From: Ariolimax columbianus
Taxonomy: Eukaryota; Mollusca; Gastropoda; Stylommatophora; Arionidae
Direction of reading: 5' to 3'
Assembly: GCA_036924085.1 (NCBI GenBank)
Contig: JAVGWX010000009.1
Coordinates: 59,250,331 to 59,314,330 of the forward strand
Length of the DNA: 64,000 nucleotides
Positions 12,140 to 23,239 of this stretch are shown one piece after another (positions within the stretch are counted from its first letter, which is position 1; each line of letters opens with the position of its first letter). The notes below the pieces were generated by a model, which saw only the letters and a list, made by a program, of their open reading frames with translations, was not told the origin of the DNA and made no database searches. The translations under genes and the position numbers were made by a program.

Positions 12140-12380
12140 TTGTTATGTGACCAAGAATAGACTTCACTGCACTCAGTGCATACACATAGGTGCTCAGTCT
12201 CTCTCAGTAAATGATGAAGGATATGGATACTGATGGTTCCTACAGCTCATTGGTTGTACACACTTCTGCTCCAACCTATCTTGTGTCCTAATCTGCTTGA
12301 AACTCATTCGATATCAAAGATCTACAGTCTGTGAATTGCTAATTCATATATCCCGATGTAGTCTAACTGATGGTCATTGA
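12140..12380 (-). pseudogene. LINE family F 3'-end relic
   Basis: The minus strand reads a decayed [21 protein letters not shown], matching [20 protein letters not shown] of the 57-kb copy. The end CAGTGAAGTCTATTCTTGG matches the shared 3' end of family F. Confidence 0.7.
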
Positions 12381-12399
12381 AACAGACTTGGAGAGTGTG

Positions 12400-12984
12400 C
12401 AACCAATGAACTATAGAAACCATCAGTACCTATACTCTTGGCTCTCTGCTGATAAAGAGAGAGAACCTATGATTATGTGCAGTGAGAAACACCTGCGATG
12501 ACTGATGGATATGGAGTGTGCACAACCACTATACTACAGAAAACATTAATACCCATATTTCTAGTCCTCAACTGATAAAGCAAGAACCTATGGCTCTGCC
12601 TAGAGTACCATGATATATATTGGTCTGCATAACAAACATCATTTCTTATTTCTGACTTAAGATAGTATATTGACCAATAAGGGCAATTGTTCAGGGGTAA
12701 CTTTGAGAGCCAGAGAAATGCCACTTTGAATGTCATGTGAGATTTCTAGAAATGGTTTATCATTGCAGAATTCCTTTACATGTTTGAGGAGGAATTAAAA
12801 TGACACAAGGAGTAGTTTTGGCAGTATGATAATATTAGAAATGAATAAATTAACTCAGAAATACTGACCTGTACTTTGAATGATAATAGAATAGCAAAGC
12901 AGTAAGACCTAAAACTGGCAACAGCTTTGTATGACTTATCTTGCGACATCCTTTTTGGTTGCCTTGAATGTTGAGCTACTATAG
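12400..12984. other. unassigned DNA with a weak internal repeat
   Basis: The phrase GAGAACCTATGA...CTGT with TACTGATGGTTTCTA-like sequence recurs at 12060-12250, 12400-12490 and 12530-12610, suggesting an old tandem duplication of about 130 bp. No coding evidence. Confidence 0.4.
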
Positions 12985-13250
12985 ATGCTAAGAGCCTATT
13001 GCTCTTTTGGTCCATCATCTTGTGCTACACCCATGAGACTCCCAACTACTCTTGCCTACTTTTCTGCTGCTCTTTGCCATGTGTTCTTTGGTCTCTCCAC
13101 TTTTCTTCATACTCTGATATTCCAATCCAGCACATGTCTGTTTACATTGTTACAGAGTGTGTCCTTTTCATTTCTACTTCTCTCTCAAATCTCAAGCTTC
13201 ATTAGTTGTGTAGCTGGATTTGTTTTTATTATTACATCTGGCAACTGAAG
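12985..13250 (-). pseudogene. LINE C-terminal relic
   Basis: The minus frame through 13110-12995 reads ERPKNTWQRAAEK, stop, ARVVGSLMGVAQD. This resembles the basic RPRxTWRR tail of RTE/CR1-type LINE ORFs. Confidence 0.55.
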
Positions 13251-13299
13251 ACACAGTCAACGCCTCATTTCTGGCTGCTTGCATTGTGGTCAGCAAAAC

Positions 13300-13510
13300 A
13301 GAGCTGTTGAAAGCATTAGAAATAGGATGTAGCCTTTCTGAGATAATATGGATAGGAAGAAAGGAAAACCCAGTAACAAATGTGTGCAGCCCTAGAATCG
13401 GGTGAGTAGGCTGATAGGTGCATATCTCGTGGACTGGTTCCGGTCTACGATATTTTAGTCACAATCCGCAGAGAAATTCAAGAAACTAGGAAAAAAACTT
13501 TAGACATTTT
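13300..13510 (+). repeat. retroposon family C, 3' part, diverged
   Basis: GAAGAAAGGAAAACCCAGTA, then GAATCGGGTGAGTAGGCTGA and GGTGCATATCTCG correspond to the middle and end of family C (compare the revcomp of 28275-28629). Confidence 0.5.
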
Positions 13511-13689
13511 CTTGCTTTGGTCACGGCTTAGAATGATTTTTAAAACAACATGATTGTCTCTTGATAAAAACATCATGTCCATCATAGTTTTCACATAAAA
13601 TCTGAAGTAGCTATTTCCACATAAAAATTATTAAAACTTAAATACAAATTAAAGATGATCAAATAATCCTTAAATTAGGAACCAATCGC

Positions 13690-13924
13690 TGCTGCAATGG
13701 ATCTGATCCTTGCATTGCACTACAGCTAGGAGGAAGCAAGCTCATCTTCTTAAGTACACCTCAAAGGAGATACTGAAGCACACCACAAAAAAATGTTAAA
13801 ACTTAACTCAGAGGACCTGAAAATGCAACACAGAGAATGAGCTGACAGCAACAGCAACTCATAGATGGCTGATGCATTGGGACCAGCAAACTATTGACAA
13901 CCAAGACTCTACTCTTAACCTAAC
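13690..13924 (+). repeat. retroposon family C, 5' part
   Basis: GAATGAGCTGACAGCAACAG, then AACTCATAGATGGCTGATGC and GACAACCAAGACTCTACTCT is the family C head. It is interrupted at about 13925 by a minus-strand LINE D fragment and resumes at about 14145. Confidence 0.6.
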
Positions 13925-14140
13925 TTAACGTCTTTATACTGGTTTAGAAGACCCTGCAAAGTCTGTATACAACCAGTTACATTTACATCACCTTGCTCTA
14001 AAAGCAATGTGCATCCAATTTATTCTTAAATGCATTAACTGTCCCTGCCTTCACTACTTCTACTGGCAATGCATTCCAAGCAGTCACCACTCTGACTAAA
14101 AAAATATTTCCTAATATCTAATCTGGATCTCTTTAAGTGG
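13925..14140 (-). pseudogene. L2/CR1-like LINE D, 3' end
   Basis: The minus strand encodes the RSRLDLRKYFF-like tail (decayed) followed by a 3' UTR with GTTGTATACAGACT and TCTAAACCAGTA. It is the same 3' end as at 19385 and as the tail of SINE S2. Confidence 0.7.
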
Positions 14141-14340
14141 ATACTAGCACAATCTGGCTAAGAGGATATGAATCGCAGTGGGAAGGCAAACCCAGTAACC
14201 AAAAAAGTGAGATGAAACTGGATGTGTTGAGCTGAAAGGCGCAGATATCTCAGTCTTACTGTAAATTACAATCTTTATTTTCAGGACAAACACAGAAGAA
14301 GAAATTAACTCAGTACATATGGCTTCCAACAATAAACGTC
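14141..14340 (+). repeat. retroposon family C, continuation
   Basis: ATCTGGCTAAGAGGATATGA, then AAGGCAAACCCAGTAACC and GGCGCAGATATCTCAG follow the order of family C after the interruption. Ends near AGAAGAAGAAAT (14295), a short GAA tail. Confidence 0.6.
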
Positions 14341-15250
14341 GTTGTCCAGTTCTTCACTTTTGTCTTCGACACACTTTTGTCACCATACACTGCAGCATTC
14401 TGCGATGAATGTCAACTGGTCGACATCCTTCAGCTGTTAGAAACCAAATCGCTGCTCGATGATCAACTCTGGACGGATTCCGTATCACAACCGCCATGTT
14501 TTCAACGGTCTGCTGAGAAAACTATGAGCCGGAGGATAACGAAATTTTGCAAACTTGATGGTTGGTATGTGCTGTTTACACCATAAGTGACATCATCATG
14601 CGCATTATACGTATGTTCACTTGTTACAGTTTCGTCCAGTTTCATTTGAACACTCCTCATTGTTTTATATCTACTAAAAACCAAACCTACAAAAAACTCT
14701 CATTACAGCTAGTATTCACTAAGAGTATTTATAGGGCAAAGGAATAAAAGCCACTTGCCCCAGGTTTTTATTTTACTTTTGATAGAAAAAAAAAACATTT
14801 TCATGTTGAGGTTCTGAACGCACATCCTTGTAGTCAGAGTATTGACATATAAATAAATTGCTCAGCCAGCCGGCTCACGTGATTGATTTTATATACATAT
14901 ACTAAAAATTTGGATACAAGATAATATCCAGAACAAAGAAATTTGACATCAAACTTTGTTTTCGGACGGTGTGGAAGCAGCGATATTACACAAACATCAT
15001 TGGATTGAAATGTGGTACACGTAGAACAACGTTTTGATGGCCATATGCCTGTACACATCCTCGGAATTGCCCACTTATGTGATGGCAAGATGGATTGACC
15101 AAGGACCTAGGCTCACATTGGTACATCACTGCAACAGCTTGGGACGCATACAGAATATTGTTGGCTTCCTCACATATGCACATCTGCAGGACTGATGCCA
15201 ATAGTAATGTAATAATGTGATGTGATATATATATATAAAAAGATCCAGTT
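14340..15250. other. unassigned DNA
   Basis: Several short frames up to 84 codons, none with a recognisable domain or composition bias. An ATATATAT run at about 15224-15236 precedes the SINE. Confidence 0.4.
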
Positions 15251-15253
15251 TAA

Positions 15254-15665
15254 ATGGTGGGACTCAGTGGTCTTGAGTTAAGGTGTCCACCTTGGGTGCT
15301 GGAGGTTGTGGGTTCGAATCACGGTGGAGACCGGGATTTTTTCCATGTGTATCTTCTGGGAAGAATTTCCCTGGTCTCTGGGTAGTGAGATCGACTCCTG
15401 TATTCAGTGTCGAGCACATTGAAAATCCCTTGGCAGTTGGAAATCGAAATTCAAGCTAAAATCTACACAAGTTATTTGAACCTTTCCCCAGGTGGTTTGT
15501 TAAGAGCAGCTATAGATGGCCCCTAATTGGCTGCGGGTCTACTTAGCTCTAGTGTTTGAGTCTATTAAGATGGACGCGCACATTGGTTAAGCCCCCCTCC
15601 AAGAAACTAGTTGTATACAGACTCTGTAGAGTCTTCTAAACCAGTATAAACACGTTAATTTAAAA
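15254..15665 (+). repeat. tRNA-derived SINE (family S2) with LINE D 3' tail
   Basis: tRNA-like head: GGTGGGACTCAGTGGTCTTG, AGTTAAGGTGTCCACC and box B GGGTTCGAATCACGG. A body follows (CCCTGGTCTCTGGGTAGTGA, GAGCACATTGAAAATCCC). The last ~70 bp (AGTTGTATACAGACTCTG, TCTTCTAAACCAGTATAA, ACACGTTAAT) match the 3' end of LINE D at 19385-19440 on the other strand. Tail sharing lets a SINE use the LINE's reverse transcriptase. Confidence 0.88.
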
Positions 15666-15714
15666 TAAGTTAAGTTATATTAGTAATATGGTGACAGACA
15701 AATTTGATCTTGAC

Positions 15715-15865
15715 CAATAGTGCGGTACCCACAGTTGTTCTGGTACCCAATTTTTTAGGATGGATCGATGTTGGAAGCCATTATGCAATTGGAAAAATAT
15801 CCAGCACTAACTGGTGATCGAACCCATGTCGATTGGCTGGAAAGCCAGTGCACTAACCCTATACG
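15715..15865 (-). repeat. tRNA-derived SINE (family S3)
   Basis: On the minus strand: GGTTAGTGCACTGG-like head (AGTGCACTGGCTTTCCAGCC), then box B GGTTCGATCACCAG. Body includes TGGATATTTTTCCAATTGC. Diverged copy of the element at 11515. Confidence 0.65.
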
Positions 15866-15976
15866 TCAATTTCCAGACCGCAAAAAAAGAAAGCTCAAAA
15901 TCTTATGTCATGTACATATTGGTTTGAATGAAGTATACATTAAAAGAACAAAAGTTATAATTACTTATATACAAGG

Positions 15977-16032
15977 ATCATACTGACATATACAAAGGAC
16001 ATACTGACATATACAAAGGACATACTGACCTA
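15977..16032. repeat. 21-bp tandem repeat, 2.6 copies
   Basis: Unit CATACTGACATATACAAAGGA repeated with one substitution. Confidence 0.85.
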
Positions 16033-16399
16033 TAATATTAAAAAAACTAAACTTGTAACAGTTGGCAGTGATGTATTTCTCTCCCTAGGACCAGAAAAGA
16101 ACCAAAATATATTTAAAAACTAAAGTAAGTAACATTCTAGAAAAAATAGGCACACTTGGTGTGTTCTAGATGAGATGATTTACTCAAGCTGTTGATTGAT
16201 CATTTACTCATAAAATGTGAATGATTAGGGGCTGCGGGTGGAAGTTGGGAGGGGTGGTACTTTCTTAGATAGAAAGTTACAGGACCACTGCACCCTATTA
16301 TGCAGGACCATAAAAGGTACTAACTAGGGTTGTATTTAGGACTGGCATTCTCTTCATATGAAATGATTTACTCAACTTAATCCTTCTAGTTTTTCTTGG

Positions 16400-16600
16400 A
16401 ATATCCAATGGATTGTCTCTACCGTTTTCTATTTATGCTTATATTTGCAAGCACCACATATGAGAGCCAAGCTGCACTGACATCCTTTACCACTATTATT
16501 CACAAGGTATTGTTTAGCCTTCCCACTTTTCTCTTCTCCTTTGGGTTCCAATACAGTATATTTGTGGTAATGTTTTTTTTGTGAGTCTCCAATTTGCTCC
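16400..16600 (-). pseudogene. LINE C-terminal relic
   Basis: Minus strand 16560-16440 reads WNPKEKRKVGRLNNTL then VVKDVSAAWLSYV, a decayed WNPxGKRKxGRPRNTW tail. Confidence 0.55.
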
Positions 16601-16607
16601 CACTGAG

Positions 16608-16900
16608 AGAAAAGAGTAATCAAGTTCAGGTGAAACATAATGATCAAGATCCCACCTCATGGCTTCGTTTGTGCTCCTGGAAAGCAACTACATCACAACA
16701 GTCTGGTCGACGAGGTGGGGATCGACACTGTAATCTCTATAGTGGTAAGCTTACTAAGGAATCTCACATTACACTACAGTCAGAAGGACCTAGGCCTACC
16801 TTCTCAAATATCTCTCAAGATATAAGAAAAACCCCTGAAACCCGGCTACCAGAGAAATCGCAACAAGGGTTTACTCAACGCAGCATGAATAACATTGAAC
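16608..16900 (+). repeat. retroposon family B copy
   Basis: Same skeleton as family A but a distinct subfamily: AAGAGTAATCAAGTTCAGGT, GATCAAGATCCCACCTCA, CAGTCTGGTCGACGAGGTGG, ATCGACACTGTAATCTC. Other copies at 20752 (+), 26850-27415 (-) and 29340-29605 (-). Confidence 0.8.
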
Positions 16901-17619
16901 AAAAGCAACATCAACGTCATCTACCATTACTTGTGGAATCTCCATCTGTCTTGAATGCTGTTGTGTTCTTTGTCACTGATCTGTATTTTTGCTACATCTG
17001 GCAATCTAACACAAAGTATGTGACAAAAACATCTGTTTGTGAAGATCTGCAGTCTGGATGTGGTACACTCAGTTACTAATATATACCACAACTGCAAGCG
17101 AACATACATGCTTTGGTACAGGCTTCCTGAATGGAGGCTAGCTGCAGTGGTAACCACATGAAAAAAAAGGTAGCAATGATCTTTTACATACAAAAGTATA
17201 CTACTAATGTCTTACTAAAGTGACCTTGTGTGAAGAGTATACCTTATGTGAAGAGTATACCTTATGTCAAGAGTATATACAAGTAAATGTAAACATTTTT
17301 ATTCATGACATGATAACAATTATTTACAATATTTCTTTGATTCTAAGACACACATTAATTTCCCATTTAAATGTCTCAAAAACTATAATGCGTCTTACAG
17401 TCGATGGCATCCTAAAATCATTGTCAAAAGAAAGTTGTCCTGTGTACGGGAATTCAGGCTGCAATGTCATTTCTTAACGTCTGTGCAGATTTGGAAGTGG
17501 GAGTTCCCATGTTCGTCTTGTTATAGAATTGTTGTCTTATTCAAGTTTAGTTCATTTTAATCCCTTATTGCCATTCAAAATGTTGTAAAAAAGATTACTT
17601 TATGAAGCCCATTAAATAA
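16900..17619. other. unassigned DNA with an 18-bp triplet repeat
   Basis: At 17222-17276 an 18-bp unit (ACCTTATGTGAAGAGTAT) occurs three times. Otherwise no recognised content. Confidence 0.5.
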
Positions 17620-17760
17620 AACAGTTAATGTGTATGCAGATGAACATAGAAATACAGCGGCAGGACGAAAATTTGACATGACAGAAGCAAATGTTCGTCA
17701 TTGGATAAATTATCAAAATTTCATATTTTTGTACAAGGCTCCCAAATGGCTCAGAGTATG
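17620..17760 (+). pseudogene. possible pogo/Tigger-like transposase HTH fragment
   Basis: Plus strand about 17645-17730 reads RNTAAGRKFDMTEANVRHW then INYQN. This resembles the helix-turn-helix (NxAAxRKFxVTExxVRxW) at the start of pogo/jerky-type transposases. Only this fragment is present. A possible terminal motif (TTATAATCAAAGAAATACGG, 18443-18462) lies 0.7 kb downstream, but no matching partner was found. Confidence 0.5.
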
Positions 17761-18600
17761 ATATATGGTATTATGGAATAATGCAGATATTAACGACCCA
17801 ACAAATGATTTAAAAAATCTTACATTGATTCAGAAGGAAGTGATATATAACATACTACCTAATAAATCATTTGTTCTTTGCAAATCAATTGAAATTATTA
17901 ATTTTGTGTATGCATGATAATTATGTGTCATAGAAACACTTCTCTTCATCACTCCTGGGGGATGTAGAGGTCCTTCTTTGTATATTCTTGCAATCGAATG
18001 TGCAGACAAACAGGTGATTGGTCTATTGCATCTTTGCATGATGGAGGAGCCGCCTCCTTTTAGCCTTGCTGCAGGTGTCTATTGGGTAGGAATTTTGTTA
18101 TCTTTAGAAATGTTGCCATGGCAGAGACTTAACAGCCTGTTTTTTTCGATTCTCAAATCTCAAGAGTTCCTTTATGTGCACAGGACATACATGGGACCAC
18201 CGAGTTTATCATCTGTCTCCAATAGAACTGGGTGCCGATCTCATTTCCTTTGATACCAGGGGATGCTTGAAACTTGTAGATTTGAACACCAACCATTTCA
18301 AACTATCATTCATTCATTTTTTTTAAATTGAGCGGTTTATCTCTCAGATATAGCTGACCCCCACATCTTGGAATTACAGCTTTCAATTTGTGTGTATTCA
18401 TGGTGCTGCAATTAGTGGGTGTGTTTTACAACACCTGGTGCCTTATAATCAAAGAAATACGGTATATCAATAAAGCCTGAGTTGGTTTGTACTACTCTCA
18501 AGTATCCTTTGATGTGTTTTGTTGTGTGAAGCAGGCAAACTCTTGATAAACAAGCTCTGAAAAATAAACAAACAAACACATGAGTAACAATATATCTGGG
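17760..18600. other. unassigned DNA, possibly DNA-transposon body
   Basis: No coding frame recognised. Lies between the HTH fragment and a family A copy. Confidence 0.35.
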
Positions 18601-18610
18601 GAGGAAGGCT

Positions 18611-18960
18611 AATGTCTGGTCAGGCACAACATACTGATCAGACTTGTTAGTCAGGGTCAGACAAAATATACTGGCCAAAACCGTCACATCAGCTTTTTTG
18701 TAGCCTTTCCTGGAAATGGGCTATTTTCATGGCAGTCTGGCTAACGGTGTGAGAGATCAACATGATCCCCATAGTAGTGAGCGACACCCAGATAAAGCCA
18801 AGCATCGCACAAGTGTCTAGAGGACTCTGGTTCATCTTCATCAGCACGCTCGGGATGTGAGGAAAGCTACTGCAACCCGCCACTTAACTTCTTTTCCAGG
18901 GTGCACAAAAGAGTAAACCTACTCATTGTGGGCACTCGAAACAACAACAACAACAACAAT
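18611..18960 (+). repeat. retroposon family A, near full length
   Basis: Head GTCTGGTCAGGCACAACATA, CTGATCAGACTTGTTAGTC; core GAAATGGGCTATTTTCATGG, GATCCCCATAGTAGTGAGC; end AAGAGTAAACCTACTCATTG and a clean tail of (AAC)6. A good reference copy for the family. Confidence 0.88.
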
Positions 18961-19199
18961 CTATCTGAAGCTCACTTGAGTGGCATCGGGTGTGGAAGGG
19001 ATAAGACAACCATTTAAACATGTTAAAAATGTTGACTAAAGAGAATTGAACAATGAACTAGAACCTTATTTTGTGGTCATCCTATGCTTCAGATGGAGCA
19101 GAAAGGAGACAAGAAGTAGAGGAAGTTTAAATACGCAAAGTGTTCAGAAAATAACCGTAACATAGCATATTCTGTTAATTAAATAAAAATGTGCTTAAG

Positions 19200-19380
19200 A
19201 TGCAGCAGTAAATGAGTTGACAACAGCCAGCTACTCATAGCTGACTGCTTGTATCAGTGCCATTGAATCATAGCTTTTTACAATCCTATTTTGACTCTAA
19301 GTGGCAGCCCTTGAAACAGACTGTACACATGCAGACTGGTTGAGAGAATAAGGAATGAGGATTAAACTTAAACTTAAAAA
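19200..19380 (+). repeat. retroposon family C, 5' part, diverged
   Basis: GTAAATGAGTTGACAACAGC, then CAGCTACTCATAGCTGACTG is the family C head. It is interrupted by LINE D at about 19380 and resumes at about 19980 (GGAAAGGCAAACCTGATC ... GGCCAAAAGGCTC) to about 20100. Confidence 0.6.
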
Positions 19381-19384
19381 ATTA

Positions 19385-19975
19385 ACATAATTTTACTGGT
19401 TTAGATGACTGCAGAGTCTGTATACAACTAGTTTCTTTTACATTCTTTTGATCTAAAAAACCTATGTCCATCCAATATATTCTTGAATGCATTAATTGAC
19501 CCTGCCTCTATTATTTCCTGTGGCAAAGCATTCCAAGCATTTACCACTCTCTGACTGAAAAAATATTTTTTTAAATCTAATCTGGACCTTTCTTTAATTA
19601 ATTTATGGCTGTGCCCTCTTGTTCTTGTAGACGGCTGTATTTAAAAAAAAACTTGTTATAACCTAATTATCATTTCCATTGATTATCTTATAAATCTGTA
19701 TTAAGTTACCTCAAATTATTCTTTTTTCTAGATACTGTAGGCCGGTTTTTCTGAGTCTTTTCCTCAAAACTATAATTCTGGAATCTCATTATCAGTTTTG
19801 TCACTCTTCTTTGTATCTTATCCAGCATGTGTACATCACCTCTATAATAAGGACTCCACACCTGTACACAGTACTCCAATCTAGGTCTAAATAATGCTTT
19901 ACACAGTTTGACTATCACCCTTGCTGCTATGTTTAATATTTCTTTTAATCATACCTAACATTGCATTTGCCTTGA
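19385..19975 (-). pseudogene. L2/CR1-like LINE D, C-terminus and 3' UTR
   Basis: Minus frame 19918-19706: VKLCKALFRPRLEYCVQVWS, PYYRGDVHMLDKIQRRVTKL, then a decayed SFEEKTQK. Farther 3', RGHSHKLIKERSRLDL-like and AWNALPQEIIEAG-like segments can be traced. The 3' UTR ends with TTGTATACAGACTCTGCAGT and AAACCAGTAAAAT. This is the RT C-terminus typical of CR1/L2 LINEs; 5'-truncated and mutated. The likely partner of SINE S2. Confidence 0.85.
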
Positions 19976-20099
19976 AATGGAAAGGCAAACCTGATCTAAG
20001 AAAATGCTGTTCTGAAACTGGATGTGTTTGGCCAAAAGGCTCTAAACTATGACACAATGTCACAGTCTCCTTTTTAGGACAAAAAAAAGAAAAAAAAAA

Positions 20100-20750
20100 T
20101 TAAGATTATTTTTTCACTCTTTGTATATTGAGAGCACTTGTGCATGGCCTTTCCCTGCTTTAGGGCATGGTATAGTTTTCCACAAAAATAAGTAATTTTC
20201 TAATGTTTTAACAGTAGTACATAATGACAATTCAGGTAATAAAGATTGCCAATTCAATTAAATTATTTTCTCCATTAACATAAGCCTACTGATTAGATCT
20301 TTTGATTTGTGTGTTCATCTAACACAGAAAAATATTACAATAATATTACTTTTAAACATGTTTTCAAACATTTCTTCACTACAATTGGGTCTTATCATGG
20401 ACTCTAGGCTTAAAACCACTGCACTAGATCTGTCATAGGTATCACATTATCTGCTGAGTTGATAAAACAAGATGTTGCATAACATTAATTTTCTGACTTA
20501 TTCAGCATGGAGGGGGTGTGCAAAATTAAGCTGTGGTCAATTCTACAAATCTGCATTGGATTGAAACGTATTTTGATAAATTTATAATCTGTTTTATCAC
20601 TGCTCTGGCAGTGGCACTGTGCCACAGTAGATAAACTTCTCTGACATTGTGGGAAGCTCATGGTAGTTAGAAAATTATGATGGATTAGTTTTATAAGTCT
20701 GAACTCTTCTCGATCTTCCTAGAGCATGGTGCTATAATATATGCTTTTTA
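20100..20750. other. unassigned AT-rich DNA
   Basis: Nothing recognised. Confidence 0.35.
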
Positions 20751-20751
20751 G

Positions 20752-21030
20752 GAGTGAAGAGCAATCAGGGTTAGGTAAGACATACCAATCAAGACCCAAC
20801 CTCACATCCTCGATCATGCTTCTGGAAACAGGCTGTGTCACAGCAGTCAGACTAATGAGGTGGTAATCGACAATTTAACCTGCATAGTGGTGAGCACTAC
20901 AGCCAGGAGGACCATGATTCACCTTCTCAGTATGTCTCGGGATGTAAGAAGAGACACTATCATCCTCTACCAAAGAAAAGTCATCAACTCAGCAGAAGTA
21001 GCTTCAAACAACAACATTTATGGATGCACT
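20752..21030 (+). repeat. retroposon family B copy
   Basis: GAGCAATCAGGGTTAGGTAA, CAATCAAGACCCAACCTCAC, CTGGAAACAGGCTGTGTCAC, AGTCAGACTAATGAGGTGG, ending GCTTCAAACAACAACA. Same order as the copies at 16.6, 27.2 and 29.4 kb. Confidence 0.82.
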
Positions 21031-21196
21031 CCACAGATTTATATTTTTGTCCATCTTCTTAAAATCTGTCCAGAAATTCCACCTGCTTGTCGCCTCTTCT
21101 GCCTTTCTTTATCAAGTATTATTTTGTCTCCCAGCTCTTTCTTTCTCTGTGCGTTTCTATTCAGTGCATACTCAGGTTATGTAAATTAGGCTTATT

Positions 21197-21362
21197 TCTG
21201 AAGATGTGTCTTATTATGTTCAATTTCTTTCTCATGATGTGTCTTATGTTCAATTTCTTTCTCATGATGTGTCTAATGTTCAATTTCTTTCTCAAGATGT
21301 GTCTTATGTTCAATTTCTTTCTCAAGATGTGTCTTATGTTCAATTTCTTTCATCAAGATGTG
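21197..21362. repeat. 30-bp tandem repeat, ~5 copies
   Basis: Unit (TCATGATGTGTCTTATGTTC + AATTTCTTTC) with A/T and small-insertion variants. The unit is a multiple of three, so open frames appear on both strands. I regard them as by-products of the repeat. Confidence 0.93.
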
Positions 21363-21539
21363 TCTTATTATTTATTATTCCAACTTTCTTTCTGAAGATG
21401 TTAATCAAATGGTCAAGCAATCGATCAACCAATCAATCAATCGGAGCGCTTTGCTCCTCTTGGTACATAGATCAATGGCCATATCTTTTCCAGCACCCAC
21501 TGTCTTGTGCTACTCTTTCTGTGCCCTCTACAGGTGTAA

Positions 21540-21840
21540 CTGTGTAATCATAGTTCACTCTCACATTCTCTTCTCAATGTATTTTTAGGTCAACCTATCT
21601 TTCTCTTCCCTTGAGGATTCCATGTCAGAGCCTGCCTGCCTGTATTGGACGGTGCCTTCCTTATTATATGTCCTATCTACTCCCACAATCTTCTCTTAAT
21701 GTGTTGTTTCAGTGGCTGTTGTTAGTTCCTTTCCCACAGGTCGTCATTCTTCACCATGTCCCACCACTTGATGCCCATTATTCTTCATAGTCTAGAATCT
21801 TTGTTATATTGTCTTGCTCATTTTCCATGTTTCTTAACTT
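21540..21840 (-). pseudogene. LINE C-terminal relic
   Basis: The minus strand carries decayed GHQVVGHGEE / DDLWERTNNS and, nearer 21600, a GREG-VDLK-like remnant of the [11 protein letters not shown] tail. Low conservation. Confidence 0.45.
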
Positions 21841-21844
21841 TACT

Positions 21845-22040
21845 GAACATCTTTATTCAAGTTTAGAAGACTGCAGAGTCTGTTTACAATCAGTTTCTTA
21901 GAGGGCGGTTAACCGGTGTGTGAGTCCATCTTAATAGACTCAAACAATAAAGCAAAGTAGACCCACAGTCTGTTATGTGTCATCTATGCTGCTCTTAATA
22001 AACCATCTAACCAGGGCCAGTGTTATGCCATGTCACACAG
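21845..22040 (-). repeat. SINE S2, 3' part
   Basis: The minus strand ends GATTGTAAACAGACTCTGCA, GTCTTCTAAAC, the S2/LINE D shared tail. It is preceded by CTACTTTGCTTTATTGTTTG, AGTCTATTAAGATGGACTC as in the copy at 15254. Confidence 0.75.
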
Positions 22041-22432
22041 TTAGTTACCTCTTATGAAATGCTCTCGGTGGGGCAGTGGTTCTATTCTTGTAATTGTCAT
22101 ACACAACAACTCCAGCAAACCACTTAGATATATGCAACAGTACCAATTTGAAATTGGCACTAAATATTCTAACATGAGTGCAAAATTTTATTTCTTTTAA
22201 CATCCATAAATTGTTAAGTGTCAAAAATGTCAATCCAGCCTTTCAAATTCTGGTCTTTACATCTATATCTGCATAAATAAATAAAGACATTCACCTGTTT
22301 CAACGGTTGTCTCTCCAGCATGATTGGTTCTTTGTTGATCAGATTGATTTCAAGAATTGACTCAATTCCCAAACAGAATTGATTCCATAAAAGGAAAAGG
22401 CATTAGGAGTAATGTATTAATAGAGGAAAAGA

Positions 22433-22740
22433 GGGGGCTCAGTGGTCTTGATGTAAGGTGTCCGCCTTGGATGCTGGAGGCTGTGGGATCAAATCACGAT
22501 GGAGACCAGGTTTTTTTCACGTGGAGCTTCAGGTATAAATTCCCCTGATCTCTGGATAGTGAGATCAGACTCCTGTGTTCAGTGTTGAGCACATTGAAAA
22601 TCCCTTGGCAGCTAGAAACCGAAAAGAGTAGGCTTAACAGCCAATGTACGGACAAAATTCAAAATTCTAGTTTAAAATCTACCAAAACTATTTGTACATT
22701 CCCCTAGGTCTAGTAAGCCACACCTACTACGTATAGCCAA
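22433..22740 (+). repeat. SINE S2, head and body
   Basis: GGGGGCTCAGTGGTCTTGAT, then CTTGGATGCTGGAGGCTG, degenerate box B GGGATCAAATCAC, and GAGCACATTGAAAATCCC. Lacks the LINE-derived tail. Confidence 0.8.
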
Positions 22741-22794
22741 AGTATTCGGTTACCTGGCAACAGACATTAACATGCCCGTTTGAATAAAAGGATT

Positions 22795-22912
22795 CCAAGT
22801 ATTCCAAGAAGAGTATTTTGAATGAAAAGAGTATTTTGAAGGTGAAGAATATTTTGAAGGAAAGAAGGAGAAGAGAATTTTGAAGGAGAAAAGTATTTTG
22901 AAGGAAACAAGG
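22795..22912. repeat. degenerate 17-30 bp tandem repeat
   Basis: The motif GTATTTTGAAGGA or GAGTATTTTGAA recurs about six times with variable purine spacers. Minus frames read as poly(FKILFS) by-products. Confidence 0.8.
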
Positions 22913-23239
22913 ATGACTGGACTCCAAGTCTTCCTGAAAAAGTTGTACAAAAAGTTCTGGAACATTTTCAACAGACGTCATATTTTATTTACGGCATTAG
23001 AAACACTTAAAAATTGTCTTTATCAAGATTAGGAGACCACACTTCTTAGATCAGGCCAAAAAATAAACTAATATCAATACAACTAGTTATCATTGGAATT
23101 GTTGTTCGAAGCTACTCTTGATGTTTCTTTGGTAGCAGGTTACATCGCAAGGCATACTTAAAAAGGTGAACATGGGTCCTCCTTGCTGTAGTACACAGAC
23201 AACAAAGTCACCTAAGGAACAGGCCTCAAAAGCCCATTC

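Noticed and set aside
16594..17079. 161-codon plus frame
   Set aside because: Lies across a family B retroposon and flanking DNA; no protein family signal.
18425..18480. Terminal inverted repeat of a pogo-like element
   Set aside because: One end-like motif only; no matching inverted partner found upstream of 17620, so no element boundaries are claimed.
21087..21547. Repetitive 100-113 codon frames on plus, and one on minus
   Set aside because: They are readings of the 30-bp tandem repeat; frames are open only because 30 is a multiple of three.
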